A program made the position numbers and the translations under genes. 64,000 nucleotides of DNA, from contig NC_084834.1 in assembly GCF_033115175.1 (NCBI RefSeq), forward strand, positions 122,942,275-123,006,274, written 5' to 3'. This stretch comes from Lepus europaeus (Eukaryota > Chordata > Mammalia > Lagomorpha > Leporidae). Below are positions 41,786 to 53,570 of the stretch, one piece after another (positions within the stretch are counted from its first letter, which is position 1; the number at the start of each line of letters is the position of its first letter). The notes under the pieces were generated by a model. That model was given only the letters and a program-made list of their open reading frames with translations, was not told where the DNA came from and ran no database searches.

Positions 41786-43479
41786 ATGTCACTGCTGCTG
41801 GCCCGCGGGCCACACTTGGTGACTGTGCCCTGGCGTGCATTTGTGCCAGCGTGCATCAAAGCCTTCCCTCTGCCTGCTCTTCCCACCCACACGGTCTGCA
41901 CCTTTGCACCTGTCTCTTTCTGTGGGACACGTTCCCTCCAAGTTCGCTCATCGGCTAATTCCCCCCCTCCCCAGATTCCCTCTCAACGACGGTGCTCACT
42001 CAGGGTCACCCTAGGACCCCTCCTCTTCAGCGAGGCTTTTTCCGGTTTTGACCTGTGAACACCAACCTCGAGGAAGCTTCAAACGTATTTAATCACTCGC
42101 GAGGCTGACAGGATCTGCGTTCGATTGATTGGTTGTGTTATGTCATTCACTGCCTGGGCTTCACTCCGGCTGTTTGTCCATATTGCACACTGGGGCTGGG
42201 GGCTGTTACAAGGCATGCAAGAGCCCTTCTAAAGTGCTGACAGCACGCAGCCATCAGACGCCGTCCATTTCTCATGACGTCAGTGGCGTTTTCAGTCCTG
42301 CGGACTTTTCAATGCACATGCCGATGTTGCAAAAGTATTGAACCCTACTCCAAAATGTCCATCTCATTTAAAGTTTGGGGTCAATGCCTTTGTAGTGGGA
42401 TTTATTTGAAATGGAATCCTGAGGCCTGTGTTTTAGCCCCGAAGTTGCTCCTGAACTTGTTTTGTGATGTTCCTCAAATCTTTAGCCCCTCCCGGGCCTC
42501 TATGCCCGACTGGTCCCAGTTCAGGTGTTCTGCTCTCTTCCTCCCCCACCCCCAGGTGAAGCACACCTGCTCCATCTGTGACACTGGGGCAACACAGCTG
42601 GGATGGGACACTCTGGCCCGCCGGCTGGAGAAAGCCCGAGAAAGCACTGGGTCCAGCCCTGCCAAGGCAACCGCAGGCCGGACTCCAAATTCAATAAATC
42701 TGCGGCAGGCTAATTTTTAAGAGAGAACCTGGTACGGTCTGCGAATGATGTTATAAATTTCCAAATGGCTCCCCACCCCTGTCCCACGTTACTGAGTTGC
42801 AACAGGAGGTGGGGATCGCACCCAGCAGGTGACGGAAGGTCACAGAAAAAGGTGCTGAGGACTGACGACGGGGAATCAGCAAGGTGGGCCAGTGCTCTCA
42901 TCTGGATCTTTTTGGAAGTAAGATTCAGGTAGAGCGATTTAACATAAGTGGAGATACTAATCCTTAAATCCCTTGAAAAATAGGGTGATGACTTGCCCCC
43001 CCCCCCCACACCTTGCCCCCAACCTTCAGTCCCTACTGGGTCCTAGGGATGTTAGCATCAGTGGATCAGTGGCTCGGAACCTCACCCGCATAACCCCACG
43101 TCTTCCGATGAGATCATCCTTGGTTGGATAAAAGTTGTCCTCCATTATACTAATTTCTCTTCTAATTCCATTTTCCATTTGCATACATTGCTTTCGGAAT
43201 CTATCACGCGCTCCACTCACGGGATGGCAGCACTGTGTGTAGAAGCTGCTCACGTCTGGAGTCCACACTGCCAAGCGGTGCGCTGAGAGCCACAAGTTAC
43301 GACCCCAGAGGTGGACGGGGTGCGCAGACAGCGCCCACCTCGACACCTAGGCGCTGGGTCTCCCTGGCAGGGGTGCGTCTTCCTTGAGGAACTGGCGAAG
43401 TCCTGTTCTGGCTGCTTCCACCCCCTGGACGGTCCCTGCCCCCTGCCCGGCACCGGACTCCTCCTTGGTACCTGCGCGC
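41786..43479. other. Repeat-free upstream flank of USP46
   Basis: About 1.7 kb free of SINEs next to the promoter, with a perfect CRE at 42275. Probably cis-regulatory. Confidence 0.4.
42275..42282. promoter_or_regulatory. Consensus CRE, TGACGTCA
   Basis: A perfect palindromic CREB/ATF site in unique sequence 1.8 kb upstream of USP46 exon 1. Confidence 0.35.
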
Positions 43480-44012
43480 TCGCAAACCGCCTGAGCGCAC
43501 GCATCCTGGCCCTGCCCGCCCGTGCTGGCCACGGCTGTCTGACCACTGCCCTGTCCTGACCCCATTTTCCACCCTGGGTCCCCGCCGGTGTTGTGCGACA
43601 GGAGAAAGGAAAAGTTGGACGTGGTCAGCTTGACCCCACCCCCGCCCTGGCCCCAGCTCGGAACCCCGGGGCTGCGGGGGCGGGAGGGAGACCCGCGACC
43701 AGCAGGCGGCCTAGGGCGTCCCCCGCGCCGCGCGCCGCCCGGGCACACAGGCGGGGCCCGCGCTCCGCGAGGCCCGGCCGCGCGCTCCGGCCCGCAGCGA
43801 GCGCGCCGGGGGCCCCCGCGCGAGGCGGGGGAGGCGGCGGCGGGCGGGGCGCGCGGCGGCGGCGCGGACCCACGCGCTCGGGCCGCCCCTCCTCCCGCGC
43901 GCGCCCCGCCCCCGCCGCCGCCTCCCGGCCCCCGCCCTCCCGGCCTCCTCTCCCGGCCGAGCTGGAAGCCGGACCCAGGCCGCCGGGCCCGGCCTCGCCG
44001 CGCGCGCCCGCC

Positions 44013-44039
44013 ATGGCCCGTGCCGTTCTCCCCTGGTAA
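44013..44039 (+). CDS. uORF1 in USP46 5' leader (8 codons)
   Basis: A strong-context ATG (CCCGCCATGG) opens an 8-codon frame, MARAVLPW, that ends at TAA. It ends 36 bases before the USP46 start. It only matters if the transcript starts upstream of 44013, which the sequence cannot settle. Confidence 0.55.
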   Translation: MARAVLPW

Positions 44040-44048
44040 AGATGGCGG
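44039..44048 (+). promoter_or_regulatory. YY1 / TISU-like element at USP46 start
   Basis: AAGATGGCGG matches the core of the YY1 promoter motif AAGATGGCGGC. In human promoters this motif lies within a few bases downstream of the start site, which would place the USP46 start near 44025-44040 and make the leader very short. Confidence 0.6.
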
Positions 44049-44071
44049 TGCGCGCTCGCCGCCACCTTTAG
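44042..44071 (+). CDS. uORF2 in USP46 5' leader (9 codons)
   Basis: ATGGCGGTG with A at -3 and G at +4 opens a 9-codon frame, MAVRARRHL, ending in TAG four bases before the USP46 ATG. The start overlaps AAGATGGCGG, the YY1 element usually found just downstream of transcription start sites, and resembles the TISU initiator for very short leaders. If the start site is near 44030, ribosomes should meet this ATG before the weaker USP46 ATG. Confidence 0.6.
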   Translation: MAVRARRHL

Positions 44072-44075
44072 ACCC

Positions 44076-44111
44076 ATGACTGTCCGCAACATCGCCTCCA
44101 TCTGTAATATG
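44076..44111 (+). CDS. USP46: USP46 coding exon 1 (first 12 codons)
   Basis: The twelve codons read MTVRNIASICNM and are followed directly by a GTGAGT donor at 44112-44117. This N-terminus and its exon break match the deubiquitinase USP46; the close paralogue USP12 starts differently (MEILMTVSKFASICTM), so USP46 is preferred. USP46 is a USP-family cysteine protease that works with WDR48/UAF1 and WDR20 on histone H2A/H2B and on synaptic receptor substrates (established for the family). The catalytic Cys and His boxes lie in later exons and are not in the window: no frame between here and 64000 carries the Cys-box region. The start sits in a CpG island, as expected for a broadly expressed gene. 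The ATG has a weak Kozak context (C at -3, A at +4) and is preceded by two short upstream ORFs. The exon ends in phase 0. Confidence 0.93.
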
Positions 44112-44480
44112 GTGAGTGCCGCCGCGCCGGGCCACGAAGGGGACCCGAGCCGCGCGCACGCCGGCGCCGGGGCGCGGGCCAGGGCGCGGGGCCCCGCCGG
44201 AAGTTCCCGGCCGGGCCGGGCGCGCGGCCGAAGCCACCCCCACCCCGGGACCCGGGAGAGCGGGGACCCGGGGCCGCAGCGCGGTGCCCCCGCCTCGGGT
44301 TGCGGTGGAAGCGTCGGGGGCCGGGAGGCGGCGACGCCCCGGGGCAGGGCTGCGGGCGAGGAAGCCCCGCGGTGCCCCCGCGCTGCCCCCTCTGGGTCCG
44401 AGTTCAGCCCTCGGGCTTCGCCTGAATCCACTTTGCAGCGGCAGTCGGTGGTGGTCTGCAGAAACCTGCCGTGTGATGGA

Positions 44481-46198
44481 GCTGTGGAAAAAGTGCGATT
44501 GGGGAAGTGAACTTCAACCTGGCCTGGGAAGGCGCCGCGGTGGTGGGGTCTCCTGCCGCGGTTCCCCGTCTCTGCAGAGGGGGGCGGAGGCCTGGACGGG
44601 CAGGAGGGCTCCGGGCTGTCCTGCCTGATCCCCCGAGGGCCAACGGCTGCTGGCTGGCGTGCACCCGGCCAGGGGCTCTGCAGTGGGCCCTGACGGGGGT
44701 CTGGGGCCGTGGCCTGGTGGGGACTGTAATTTTTGCAGAAGTAGCTCCCACTGGGTCCCCAGAGCCAGCCCTGCCGGCCTTCCCCTTGTCATGGCCCTGG
44801 GGAGCCTGGCTTGGGGTCAGGATGAGTGTGTGCTTGCATGCTCCTGCCCCTTGCCTGGCCTTCCCCGGCTGCAACGCGTGCTCCTGGGGTGCCACTTTGA
44901 GGCCGGGACCCCGAGGAGGCTGGGGGTGAGGTGTGCCGGCCGCCCCTCCTCCATCTCGGGCTCTTTTCTGCTTCTGCCCCACATTCTGTTGCAAGATCCA
45001 CGCCGGCAGAGGAGCACGGAGAAGCCTTGTGTTAGCTCAGGGGCGGCTTCGGCTTTTAGCTCCGTGGGACTTGGCCACAGTTGGCCGGGGGAAGGCTGGG
45101 GCGTCCCGGAGTGACAGCGGCACAGGTGTTGACATGGGGTGGCCTCCACGGGCGGCTCCTGTCTCCTCTCTCTTCCTCTCTCTCTCCACGAGGAAGCGGG
45201 TTGCCTGCTTTCTGTCGAGTGGCGTGAACGCAGCTTGGTGATGCTTTTTCCTCGCTGCCCTCGGCTGCTGCCAATCCTGAAGCCACAGCTGCCGAATGCC
45301 TTCCTTCGGGCCTGCCGAGTAGCCAGGCTGGCCCTGAAACCCTGGTGCTATTGACACCTCTCAGTGTTGAAGCAGCGTGGGGGACGCCGGCCTCCAGCTG
45401 CACCGGGGGCTTGTAGCGCACCTGGCTCCCGTGAAACTCGCCAGGGAGAGGAGCTGCAGGAGGACAGGGCAGGACAGGCAGGGGGTGGCAGGCCCTTGCT
45501 GTGTCCCCAGCGGGACTCCCGTCTGTGCAGGCCTGAAAGCCTGGCGGACTGAGGAGCTGCGCGCAGGCCAGGGGAGTTTTCTGTTCGCACGCGGGTCCTG
45601 TGCGTGGGGCGCGTGCGGCAGTGTGTCCGCTCTCAAGGCCTTGCCGCTGCTGCTTCTAACTTAACGCCTCCCAGTCTTGGGGACAAGTTGCTCTTCTTTC
45701 CTTATCTTCAGTAAAGGGAGGATACTGGCTCTTATCTCATCCGGACAGTCATGCCCAGCGCCTCACTGAGGTGCTGAGCCCAAGACCTGGCTGGGTGCTG
45801 GGGCTGCTAGCAGTTGAGGTCAGCACCATCCTTCTCGGACCAGCCTTTGGTGGTTTCGGGCACTGGGGAGATGATGCATGGATACCAACAGCCCACCTGC
45901 TGCTTGGTGCAGGCCAGGGGAGGGCGGTGTGCAGAGGCTGCTCGGGGACCCCGCCCCTCCCAGCTGGCCTCCCACACCTGGAGTAGGCTGGGGATGAGGG
46001 GACTGCTGTGTTGCCACCCCATCAGACCTAAATGTTCCTTACACCCTCTCAGTGTGAACTGTCTCCAGCCCTGTCTTCTGGCTGGCTCCTCCCAGGGCTC
46101 AGGTTCTCTCTGGGGGCTCGAACTGGCCCTTCCCCTCCTAGGTCCACACACTCCCAGTAAGAGCCCGGGGGATTGCATTTTCATTTTTTATTTATTTC
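44481..46198 (+). other. Repeat-free start of USP46 intron 1
   Basis: GC-rich, no SINE for 1.7 kb and no second exon; open frames are compositional. Confidence 0.45.
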
Positions 46199-46535
46199 TT
46201 TTTAAAAAAATTTTATTTTTAAAAAATATTTATTTGAGAGGCAGAGAGAGGGAGAGGCAGAAAAAGAGCGCGATGCATCTTCCATCCACTAGTTCACTCC
46301 CTAGAAGGTTGCAATGGCCACAGCTGGGCTGATTTGAAGCCAGGAACCAGGATCCTCCTCTGGGTCTCCTGTATGGGCACAGGGGTGCAATCAATTGGGC
46401 CATCCTCTGTTGCTCATCCAGGTGATAAGCAGGAAGCTAGATCAGAAGTGGAGCAGCTGGGACTTGAACTGGTACACGTATGGTATGCTGGTGCTGCAGG
46501 TGGAGGCCTAACCCACTATGCCACAGTGCTGGCCC
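46199..46535 (-). mobile_element. CSINE
   Basis: Antisense order to CACAGTGCTGGCCCC. Confidence 0.92.
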
Positions 46536-46540
46536 CTATT

Positions 46541-46831
46541 TCTTTCTTTTTTTTTTTCTAAGATTTACTTATTTATTATTAAAAGAGTAAACACAGAGAG
46601 AGGGAGGGACAGAGAGAGATTTTTCCATCCTCTGGTTTACTCTTCAAATGGCCGCAAGGCTGGGGTACCAGGAACTCCATCCATGTCCCCCATGCGGGTG
46701 CAGGGGCCCAAGCACTTGGACCATCTTCTGTTGCTTTTCCCAGGTGCATTAGCAGGGAGCTGGATCAGAAGCAGAGCAGCAGGGACACACTGTAGCCTGC
46801 AGTGTAACCCACTGTGCCACAGTGCTGGCCC
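46541..46831 (-). mobile_element. CSINE
   Basis: Antisense order to CACAGTGCTGGCCCT. Confidence 0.9.
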
Positions 46832-47310
46832 TGTATCCTTTTTCTGTTTAAAGCAGGTTGTTTGGTGTATCTTAAATGGAAAAGGTGTTCAAAGGCAACA
46901 TCTGTAAGACGTGGTCCTGGAAAGTGGGTTTGTTTGCTCCCTCAGACGAGAAAGGACCCAGCAGAGCAGGAAGGACTGAACGCCGTCTCTTTCCCCGACC
47001 CCTCCTTGCCAGCGCTGGGTGCAGGGACTCCGAAGGAATCGCCTTCCCTCCCCTCGCCCCCTACCTGCTGGACGTCACTGTCCCCTGGCTGTTGACTGCT
47101 GGCTCCCGTCGGCTTCTCACTCTTCCGCCTGAACTCCTGCAAGGTGATTCTTCACCAGCTTGCTCGGGGCACGTCTGCCTGGCCCACAGCGCGGTTCGGA
47201 GATAGGAGAGCTTGTTTGGCTGGTGTGTTGTAACTTTCACAGTGCACTCACTGCAGCCAGGCATGAGGAAACGGCCCCTGTTGGTAATCCTCTGGTTTTG
47301 CCTGGACCAG
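46832..47310 (+). other. Intronic unique sequence
   Basis: Nothing recognised. Confidence 0.35.
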
Positions 47311-47935
47311 TGGATGTGTGTGTTAGCTGAGATGACTGGAATAGGTTCTTGTCTTCCTGCAAGAAAGAATTCAGACGTGAGACAGAGAGGAGTGGTCAGC
47401 AAGGTGGCGAGGTTTAGTGGGGTAGGGCATCCACCGGGCACCTCTGCTGATGGGATGTGAGCGTGCTGAGCCATTCAGACTGGGGTGAGCAAGGTTACGG
47501 GGTTTAATGGAGAGAATACACCAGGCAGGCCAGGTGGGCGGCTCAGGAGAGAGCTGAGAGCTGAGCGCGCAGTCTGTGTTCAGACCGGGCTTGTAAGGGA
47601 GCTGGGTCCAGTTCTCTCGTTCTCCTGCCCCACTCCCTCTCTGGACAGAGGGTTTGCCGAGTGTGAATTAGGTAAAGCTCCTCCCGGGGTTTCACTGCTC
47701 AGCGTTCTCAGACTGGGGAGCCCACCTGGTGCTTGGCAGAGGGGATTCGCTAGCGTCTTCCTGAAGAGAAGGCGGGGACCACCTGTAAAGTTGCCAGGGA
47801 ATGGGTGGGACTTTGTAGCAGCTTCCAAGCTATGCTTCCCAGGCTGCTAAAGGCTGGTGCATTCCTTTCCCTCCCAGTGTCCTGTTTGCCTTAGGCCCCT
47901 CCTGCTCACATACCCAACTTTCTCATTTCCTACCT
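47311..47935 (-). mobile_element. LTR, class I-like, antisense to USP46
   Basis: GCAAGAAAGAATTCAGACG..GAGACAGAGAGG.. is the typical inverted start of an ERV1 LTR; ATTAAA lies on the minus strand. Contains an imperfect internal duplication around 47395-47525. Confidence 0.5.
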
Positions 47936-47953
47936 AAAAGATTCAACTTCTGT

Positions 47954-48061
47954 TTTAAATACTTATTTACTTATTTATTTATTTGAAAGACAGAATTACA
48001 CACACACACACACATACAGAGGGAGAGAGAGAGAGAAACAGAGGGAGAGGGAGAGGGAGGA

Positions 48062-48099
<38 letters not shown>

Positions 48100-48343
48100 T
48101 CTTCCAAGCTCTAGCTCACTCCCCAAATGGCTGCAACAGCTAGGGCTGGGCCAGGCTGAAGTCAGGAGCCTGGGACTCCTTCCGGGTCTCCCATGTGGGT
48201 ACAGGGTTCCAAGCACTTGGGCCATCCTCTGCTGCTTTCACAGACTTGTTGACGGGGAGCTGGACTGGAAGTGGAGCAGCCAGGACTCCAATGGTGCTCA
48301 TATGGGATGTCAGATCAGCCCACTGCCCTACAATGCTGGCCTA
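47954..48343 (-). mobile_element. CSINE with CA and GA tracts
   Basis: ACTTATTTATTTATTTGAAAG.. to CAATGCTGGCC; long microsatellite 47999-48096. Confidence 0.88.
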
Positions 48344-48798
48344 GGATTTAACTTCATATGTGTTTTTACGGCCATGTAAAATGAAAGGTTTTTTAAAGTT
48401 TTCTGTGGGAAGAACTTGAGGAATTTTCCAGAGAGGGAGCATGTTGGGAGAAAGTGGCGTGCGGTTGCAAGCTGCTCCAAGTCATCGCGCCTTCCTTTCA
48501 TTTGTTAGTGGTGCTGGAAGGTGTGCTTCTGGGGAAGTGTCATGTACCAAGGAGACTACAAGTTTTGTTCGCACAGATGGTCACACGATGTCACCGGCTG
48601 TGTTCATGTTGGCAGCTGTGACCTGCGGGTGCTTTCTGAGTGGAGAAGGCGAGGGTTCGCCCCCGAGGAGCTCAGCCAGTCCTTATGTGGTGGGCATAGT
48701 GTCGGTAAAGAGAACCAGTTTCAGTGCAGTGTGATATCTGCACAGATGGAGGCTGAACAAAATCCCAGAAGCAAGCTGCACAGTAGAAAGGCTGATGA
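48344..48798 (+). other. Intronic unique sequence
   Basis: Nothing recognised. Confidence 0.35.
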
Positions 48799-49128
48799 GG
48801 GGGTTGGCACTGTGGCGCAGTGGCTTAAGCTGCCAACCTACAACGCCAGCATCCCATCTGGGGGCTGGTTCGAGTCCCAGCTGCTCCACTTCCGATCCAG
48901 CTCCCTGCTAGTGGCCTGGGAAAGCAGTGGAAGATGGCCCAAGTGCTTGGGTTCCTTCCACCCATGTGGGAGACCTAGATGAAGTTCCTGGCTCTTGGCT
49001 TCAGCCTGGCCCAGCCCAGACCGTTGGAGCCCTCTGGGGAGCAAACCAGCAGGTGGAAGACCTCATTCTTTGTCTCCTACTCCTCCGTCTGTAACTCTGC
49101 CTTTCAAATAAATAAATCTTTAAAAAAC
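48799..49128 (+). mobile_element. CSINE
   Basis: GGGGGTTGGCACTGTGG.. to CAAATAAATAAATC. Confidence 0.92.
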
Positions 49129-49596
49129 AAAACAAAGGACAGCTGATGAATGCAACAAGATACTTCTTTAGGGTACTTTTGTTTAAAGTTTGGCACACTT
49201 TGGTATTTGTGGCTTTATTTGTATGAGGCCCTGAGGATAGTGTGAATTAGAGCTGGGATCTGTACCTTTGCCTGTCTTGCTGGTGAAGCGTGAATTTCAT
49301 AGCACCTTTGGGCAGATGGCTGTGTTCTTTGATGCTAGTGTTTTTTCCACATTGTAAAGCTGAAGTGTTTGTATGATGAGGAGCTTACTGAATGGTATTT
49401 CTTAAGTGTGGTCTTTATGAAAACCTGTGTCTCTTAAATGGTTAGCACCCACTGGAGTACATAACCACGCTGAACTTCTCAGATCCTACCATGTTAGCAT
49501 CTGGAGGACAACCCTAGGGCAAGACTTGACACCAGGTTGAGTGTCAGGTTTCAATTCTTTTTTTCCTTTTTAATATACATTCAACTTTTTTTCTTT
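49129..49596 (+). other. Intronic unique sequence
   Basis: Nothing recognised. Confidence 0.35.
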
Positions 49597-49899
49597 TAAG
49601 ATTTATTTATTTATTTGAAAGGTAGGGTTACAAAGAGAGAGGGAGAAAGAGAGAGAGAGAGGTCTTCCATCGTTGGTTCACTCCCCAAATGGCTGCAACG
49701 GTCGGAGCTGAGCCAAACCGAGCCTAAGCCAGGAGCTGGGAGCTTCCTCTGATGGCACCGGGGCCATCTTTCACTGCTTTCCCAGGTGCATTACCAGGGA
49801 GCTGGATCAGAAGTGGAGCAGCTGGGACTCAAACCGGTGCCTGTATGGGATACTGGCACCTCAGGCAGCAACTTTACCTGCTATACCACAGCCCTAGCA
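49597..49899 (-). mobile_element. CSINE
   Basis: Antisense order to ACCACAGCCCTAGC. Confidence 0.9.
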
Positions 49900-49925
49900 A
49901 AGCTTTGAATTCTTTTTTTTTTTTT

Positions 49926-50254
49926 TTAAATATTTATTTATTTATTTGAAAGTCATAGTTACACAGAGAGCGAAGGAGAGGCAGGGAGAGAGAGAGGTCT
50001 TCCATCTGCTGGTTCACTCCCCAGTTGGCTCCATTGGCTGGAGCTGTGTCTATCTGAAGCCAGGAGCCAGGAGCTTCCTCGGGGTCTCCCACGTGGGTGC
50101 AGGAGCCCAAGGACTTGGGCCATCTTCCACTGCTTTCCCAGGCCACAGGAGACAGCTGGATCGGAAGTGGAGCAGCCAGGACTCGAACCAGTGCCCATAT
50201 GGGATGCCGGTACTGAAGGTAGTGACTTTACCCATTATGTCACAGTGCTGGCCC
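49926..50254 (-). mobile_element. CSINE
   Basis: Antisense order to CACAGTGCTGGCCCC. Confidence 0.93.
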
Positions 50255-50412
50255 CTTGAATTCTTTTAAGTAAATGAAGCCATTTTGAAATGGTAGGAAA
50301 ATAAAAATTGGAAAAAAAAAAACTGAGGATTTTTATAAAGATAGTTTTTGTCTTGGTAGGTCAACTACTTGGAGCAAATATTTTGAAATTGGAAATATTT
50401 TTTAATGTTTTT

Positions 50413-50465
50413 TTTAAAAGATTTATTTATTTTATTTGAAAATCAGAGTTACACAGAGAGAGGAG

Positions 50466-50505
<40 letters not shown>

Positions 50506-50763
50506 CTTCTATCCGCTGGTTCACTTCTCAAATGGCTGCAACGGCCGGAGCTGCGCCGATCCGAAGCCAGGAGCCAGGAGCTTCTGCCAGATCTCCCACG
50601 TGGGTGCAGGGGCCCAAGGACTTGGGCCATCCTCCACTGCCTTCCCGGGCCACAGCAGAGAGCTTGACAGGAAGTGGAGCAGCTGGGTCTGGAGCCATCG
50701 CCCATATGAGATGCCGGTGCTTCAGGCCAGGGCATTAACCCACTGTGCCACAGTGCTGGCCCC
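50413..50763 (-). mobile_element. CSINE
   Basis: Antisense order with GA tract, ends CACAGTGCTGGCCCC. Confidence 0.93.
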
Positions 50764-50776
50764 TAATTTTTTTTTT

Positions 50777-51098
50777 TAATGTTTATTTGCATTTACTTGA
50801 AAGAGAGAAAGGGAGAAGGTGGGAAGAGAAAGAGAGCACTCTTCCATCCACTGGTTTATTCCCCAAATGACTACAATGGCTGGGGCTGGGCCAGGCATAA
50901 GTGAGGAACCTGGAACTCCACACAGGTCTCCCCCTTGGGTGGCAGGAGCCCAAGTAGTTGGCCATCACCTGCTGCCTCCCAGGTGCATCAGGAGGAAACC
51001 TGACTGGCAGTGGAGCAGCCGGGACGTGAGCCGGCACTCCGGGATAGGATGCCGGCATGGAAAGTGGCAGCCTAACCTGCTGAGTCACAACACACATC
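50777..51098 (-). mobile_element. Old CSINE
   Basis: Antisense order, more diverged, ends GTCACAACACACATCC. Confidence 0.82.
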
Positions 51099-51887
51099 CT
51101 TGGAAAATTTTGCTGTTTAATCGAAGTGTGTCAGCCTCATAGTTCCGGGGAGGGGACAGCTTGCCTTTTCTGCTGTTACTGTTACTCATGCCTTCCGTAG
51201 AGTGGTTTAATGTATCAGCTGGGAGTGGGTACACTTACCTCTGGGCGTCTGGTTGCTGGAGTTTGAAAAGTGCAGCCTTAGGTGAGCTGGGTTAATGTTT
51301 AAGGAGAGCATTCTGCCCCTCCAACCCCACAGGTCTAATATGCAGGCGTCTGTGTTAGGTCACAGCCTGAGGATCAGGTTTGCAGATTGTTCTGTTTTTC
51401 TTGGAATCCTGAGGGGGTGGGGAAACAAAGGTGAATGCCCACAGTTAGTGAGAATTAGAGATGGTAATTCCTGCTCTCCATACGGGCTGCATGTGCTGTC
51501 CAGCCACACCGTCAAACCTGTTTGCTTAGTTCTCTGTAATGGGGACCTCTGGTCTGCATGGGTTGTAATTGGAAGTCATTTTCAATGCTGATTCTCTCAG
51601 TATCATCCTTGGCTTCAGATCCGTCCCCTTCCCAGCCCCAGCGTGGTCTGTCGGGTTTGGAGCGGTCGAGGTTCTGTGCTGGTTTTCCGTTAGTGTGGTC
51701 AGAAAGAGGTCTCTGGCTGGTGGTATCTGCGGCTGACCATCAGTCCAGCCCCAGCAGACTGACCCAAGAGGTGTGAAGAGTGTCTGACTCTAGTTAACTT
51801 CTCTGCTCGAAATATTTTTATGCCCCTTAAAATAAACTTTCACTTGTGGTGAAAGCAATGGCTAGTCTAAAGGTTTAGTTTTTGTTT
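51099..51887 (+). other. Intronic unique sequence
   Basis: No exon or repeat recognised. Confidence 0.35.
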
Positions 51888-51936
51888 TTAAATATTTATT
51901 TTTATTTATGTGAAAAGCAGAGTTACAGAAAGAGGG

Positions 51937-51969
<33 letters not shown>

Positions 51970-52220
51970 TGTTCCACCTGTTGGTTCATTCCCAAATGGC
52001 CTCAACGGCCAAGGACCAGCCGAAGCCAGGAGCCAGGAACTTCTTCCGGGTCTCCCACGTGGGTACAGGAGCCCAAGCACTTGGGCCATTTTCTGTTGCT
52101 TTCACAGGCCGTTAGCAGGGAGCTGGATGGGAAGTGGAGCAGCCAGGACATGAACCAGTACTCATGTGGGATGCTGGTGCCACAGGCAGTGGCTTTACCC
52201 ACCATACCACAGCTGGCGCC
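51888..52220 (-). mobile_element. CSINE
   Basis: Antisense order to CACAGCTGGCGCC. Confidence 0.9.
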
Positions 52221-52759
52221 TAGTCTGAGGGTTTGAAATGCCACCCCAAAATGAACAGCAAAGGTAGTGTTAAGACAAATACACTGCCTTAGCCTGCCCC
52301 TGCTGGGAGGTGTGTTCTGTGTCAGTCCTCACCCACTTCTGAGGAGCATGAATTGCTAAGGGCAGTTTGTGAGATTGTGGGGTGAGGGGCGGGAATCTCC
52401 CAGGTTCCCAAGCTTCGCTTCCTATGTTCAGGCTCCAGGAGTTCTGAGGCCACCGTCGAGCCTGCAGACCCTGCAGGTGGGAGCTTAACCTGCTACGCCA
52501 GCCTGTGACCATGATTCTGAACGTGGTGTTATCGTGTGCTTTTGTGCGTTTACTAGATGCGAGCAACTCTGCATCTGATCTCCTGTGATGGCATCACAGT
52601 GAAGGCACGGGTGCACTGACGATAGTTAGAAGATGATCTTCAAGCTGCAGACTTGGGTCCCAACCCCAAGATTTGTCATCCGTGTACAGATAATCCACCA
52701 TCCCCAAAATCTGAGCTCTGAAATACCTCTGTGCCTGAGCATTTCAGATATTCGACCTG
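52221..52759 (+). other. Intronic unique sequence
   Basis: Nothing recognised. Confidence 0.35.
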
Positions 52760-53570
52760 TGTTGTATTGTTTGCTCATGTTTTAAACATGATCCCTATTG
52801 CTGGACAGATCCGTCTCAGTTTGCTTTTACTGTTTAGATGATGGTTTTGAGCTGTATCTGTTCATATAAGGTAATCCTAGTTTATTTTAGCTGCTGCTAA
52901 TATACCTTCACCTGAATGGCCTACAGTGTATTCATGTTGTTGATAAGCGTTTAGGTGTATAGTTTTGGTGTGTGCTGTTCTAATGCTGTGGACAGGTGTG
53001 AACCTGGCTCTCAGTGTGTGTGTGGAGTTTCTCTGTGGTGTAGACCTGGAAGAGACTTGCTGGGCCACGGAAGTGGGCACCTTCCACTTGGCTATATTGC
53101 CAGGTTGGGACGGGCATTGTGGCCAGCGATGCCTGCATCCCATGTGGGATTGCCGGTTTGAGTCCCAGCTCCCTGCTCATGCACCTGCACACCAGCACAT
53201 GACAGCTGAATGCTTGAGTCCCTGCCACCCTTGTGGGAGACCCGGGTGAAGTTCCTGCGTCCAGGCTTCAGTCTGGCTCAGCCACAGCTGTTTGGACATT
53301 TGGGGGAGTGAACCAGCGGATGGAACCTCTCTCTGTCACTCTGCCTTTCAAATCTTAAAGAAGATGCACATGGCCGGGTCACTGCCTGCACTGACTTGCA
53401 TTCCAGCCAGCAGTGTGTGTGGGCCCCCGTTGTATTACGTGCCTGCACACACTTGGCGTTGCTTTGCCAGTCGGATGGGCGTGAGATTGTCTTTGTGGTT
53501 TAAAGTCTGTACTTTGGTGTCTCCTAGTGAGGAGGTTTTGTCTTTTTGTGAGTTCATCGTGCGGGGTTGT
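52760..53570 (-). mobile_element. L1M fragment split by a CSINE
   Basis: Inverted L1M sequence (GGACAGGTGTGAACCTGG.., CATTCCAGCCAGCAGTGTGTG.., GTTTTGTC) continues on both sides of the SINE at 53104-53361. Confidence 0.55.
53104..53361 (+). mobile_element. Old CSINE in L1M
   Basis: GGTTGGGACGGGCATTGTGG.. to GCCTTTCAAATCTTAAAG. Confidence 0.8.

Larger units (their letters stand above)
43480..44480 (+). promoter_or_regulatory. USP46: CpG-island promoter of USP46
   Basis: About 1 kb of very GC- and CpG-dense sequence with long C/G runs and no TATA box surrounds USP46 exon 1. Long open frames on both strands here (up to about 300 codons) are a product of GC content. On the minus strand GCAG/GTACCA gives a plausible donor at 43472/43471, compatible with a divergent antisense transcript like human USP46-AS1; this is inference. 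Confidence 0.85.

Noticed and set aside
44076-44111. Assignment to USP12
   Set aside because: USP12 has a longer, different N-terminus; MTVRNIASICNM with the break after Met12 is USP46.
43347-44431. Minus-strand frames of 268 and 298 codons at the USP46 promoter
   Set aside because: GC-rich, low-complexity, overlapping the real USP46 exon in antisense.
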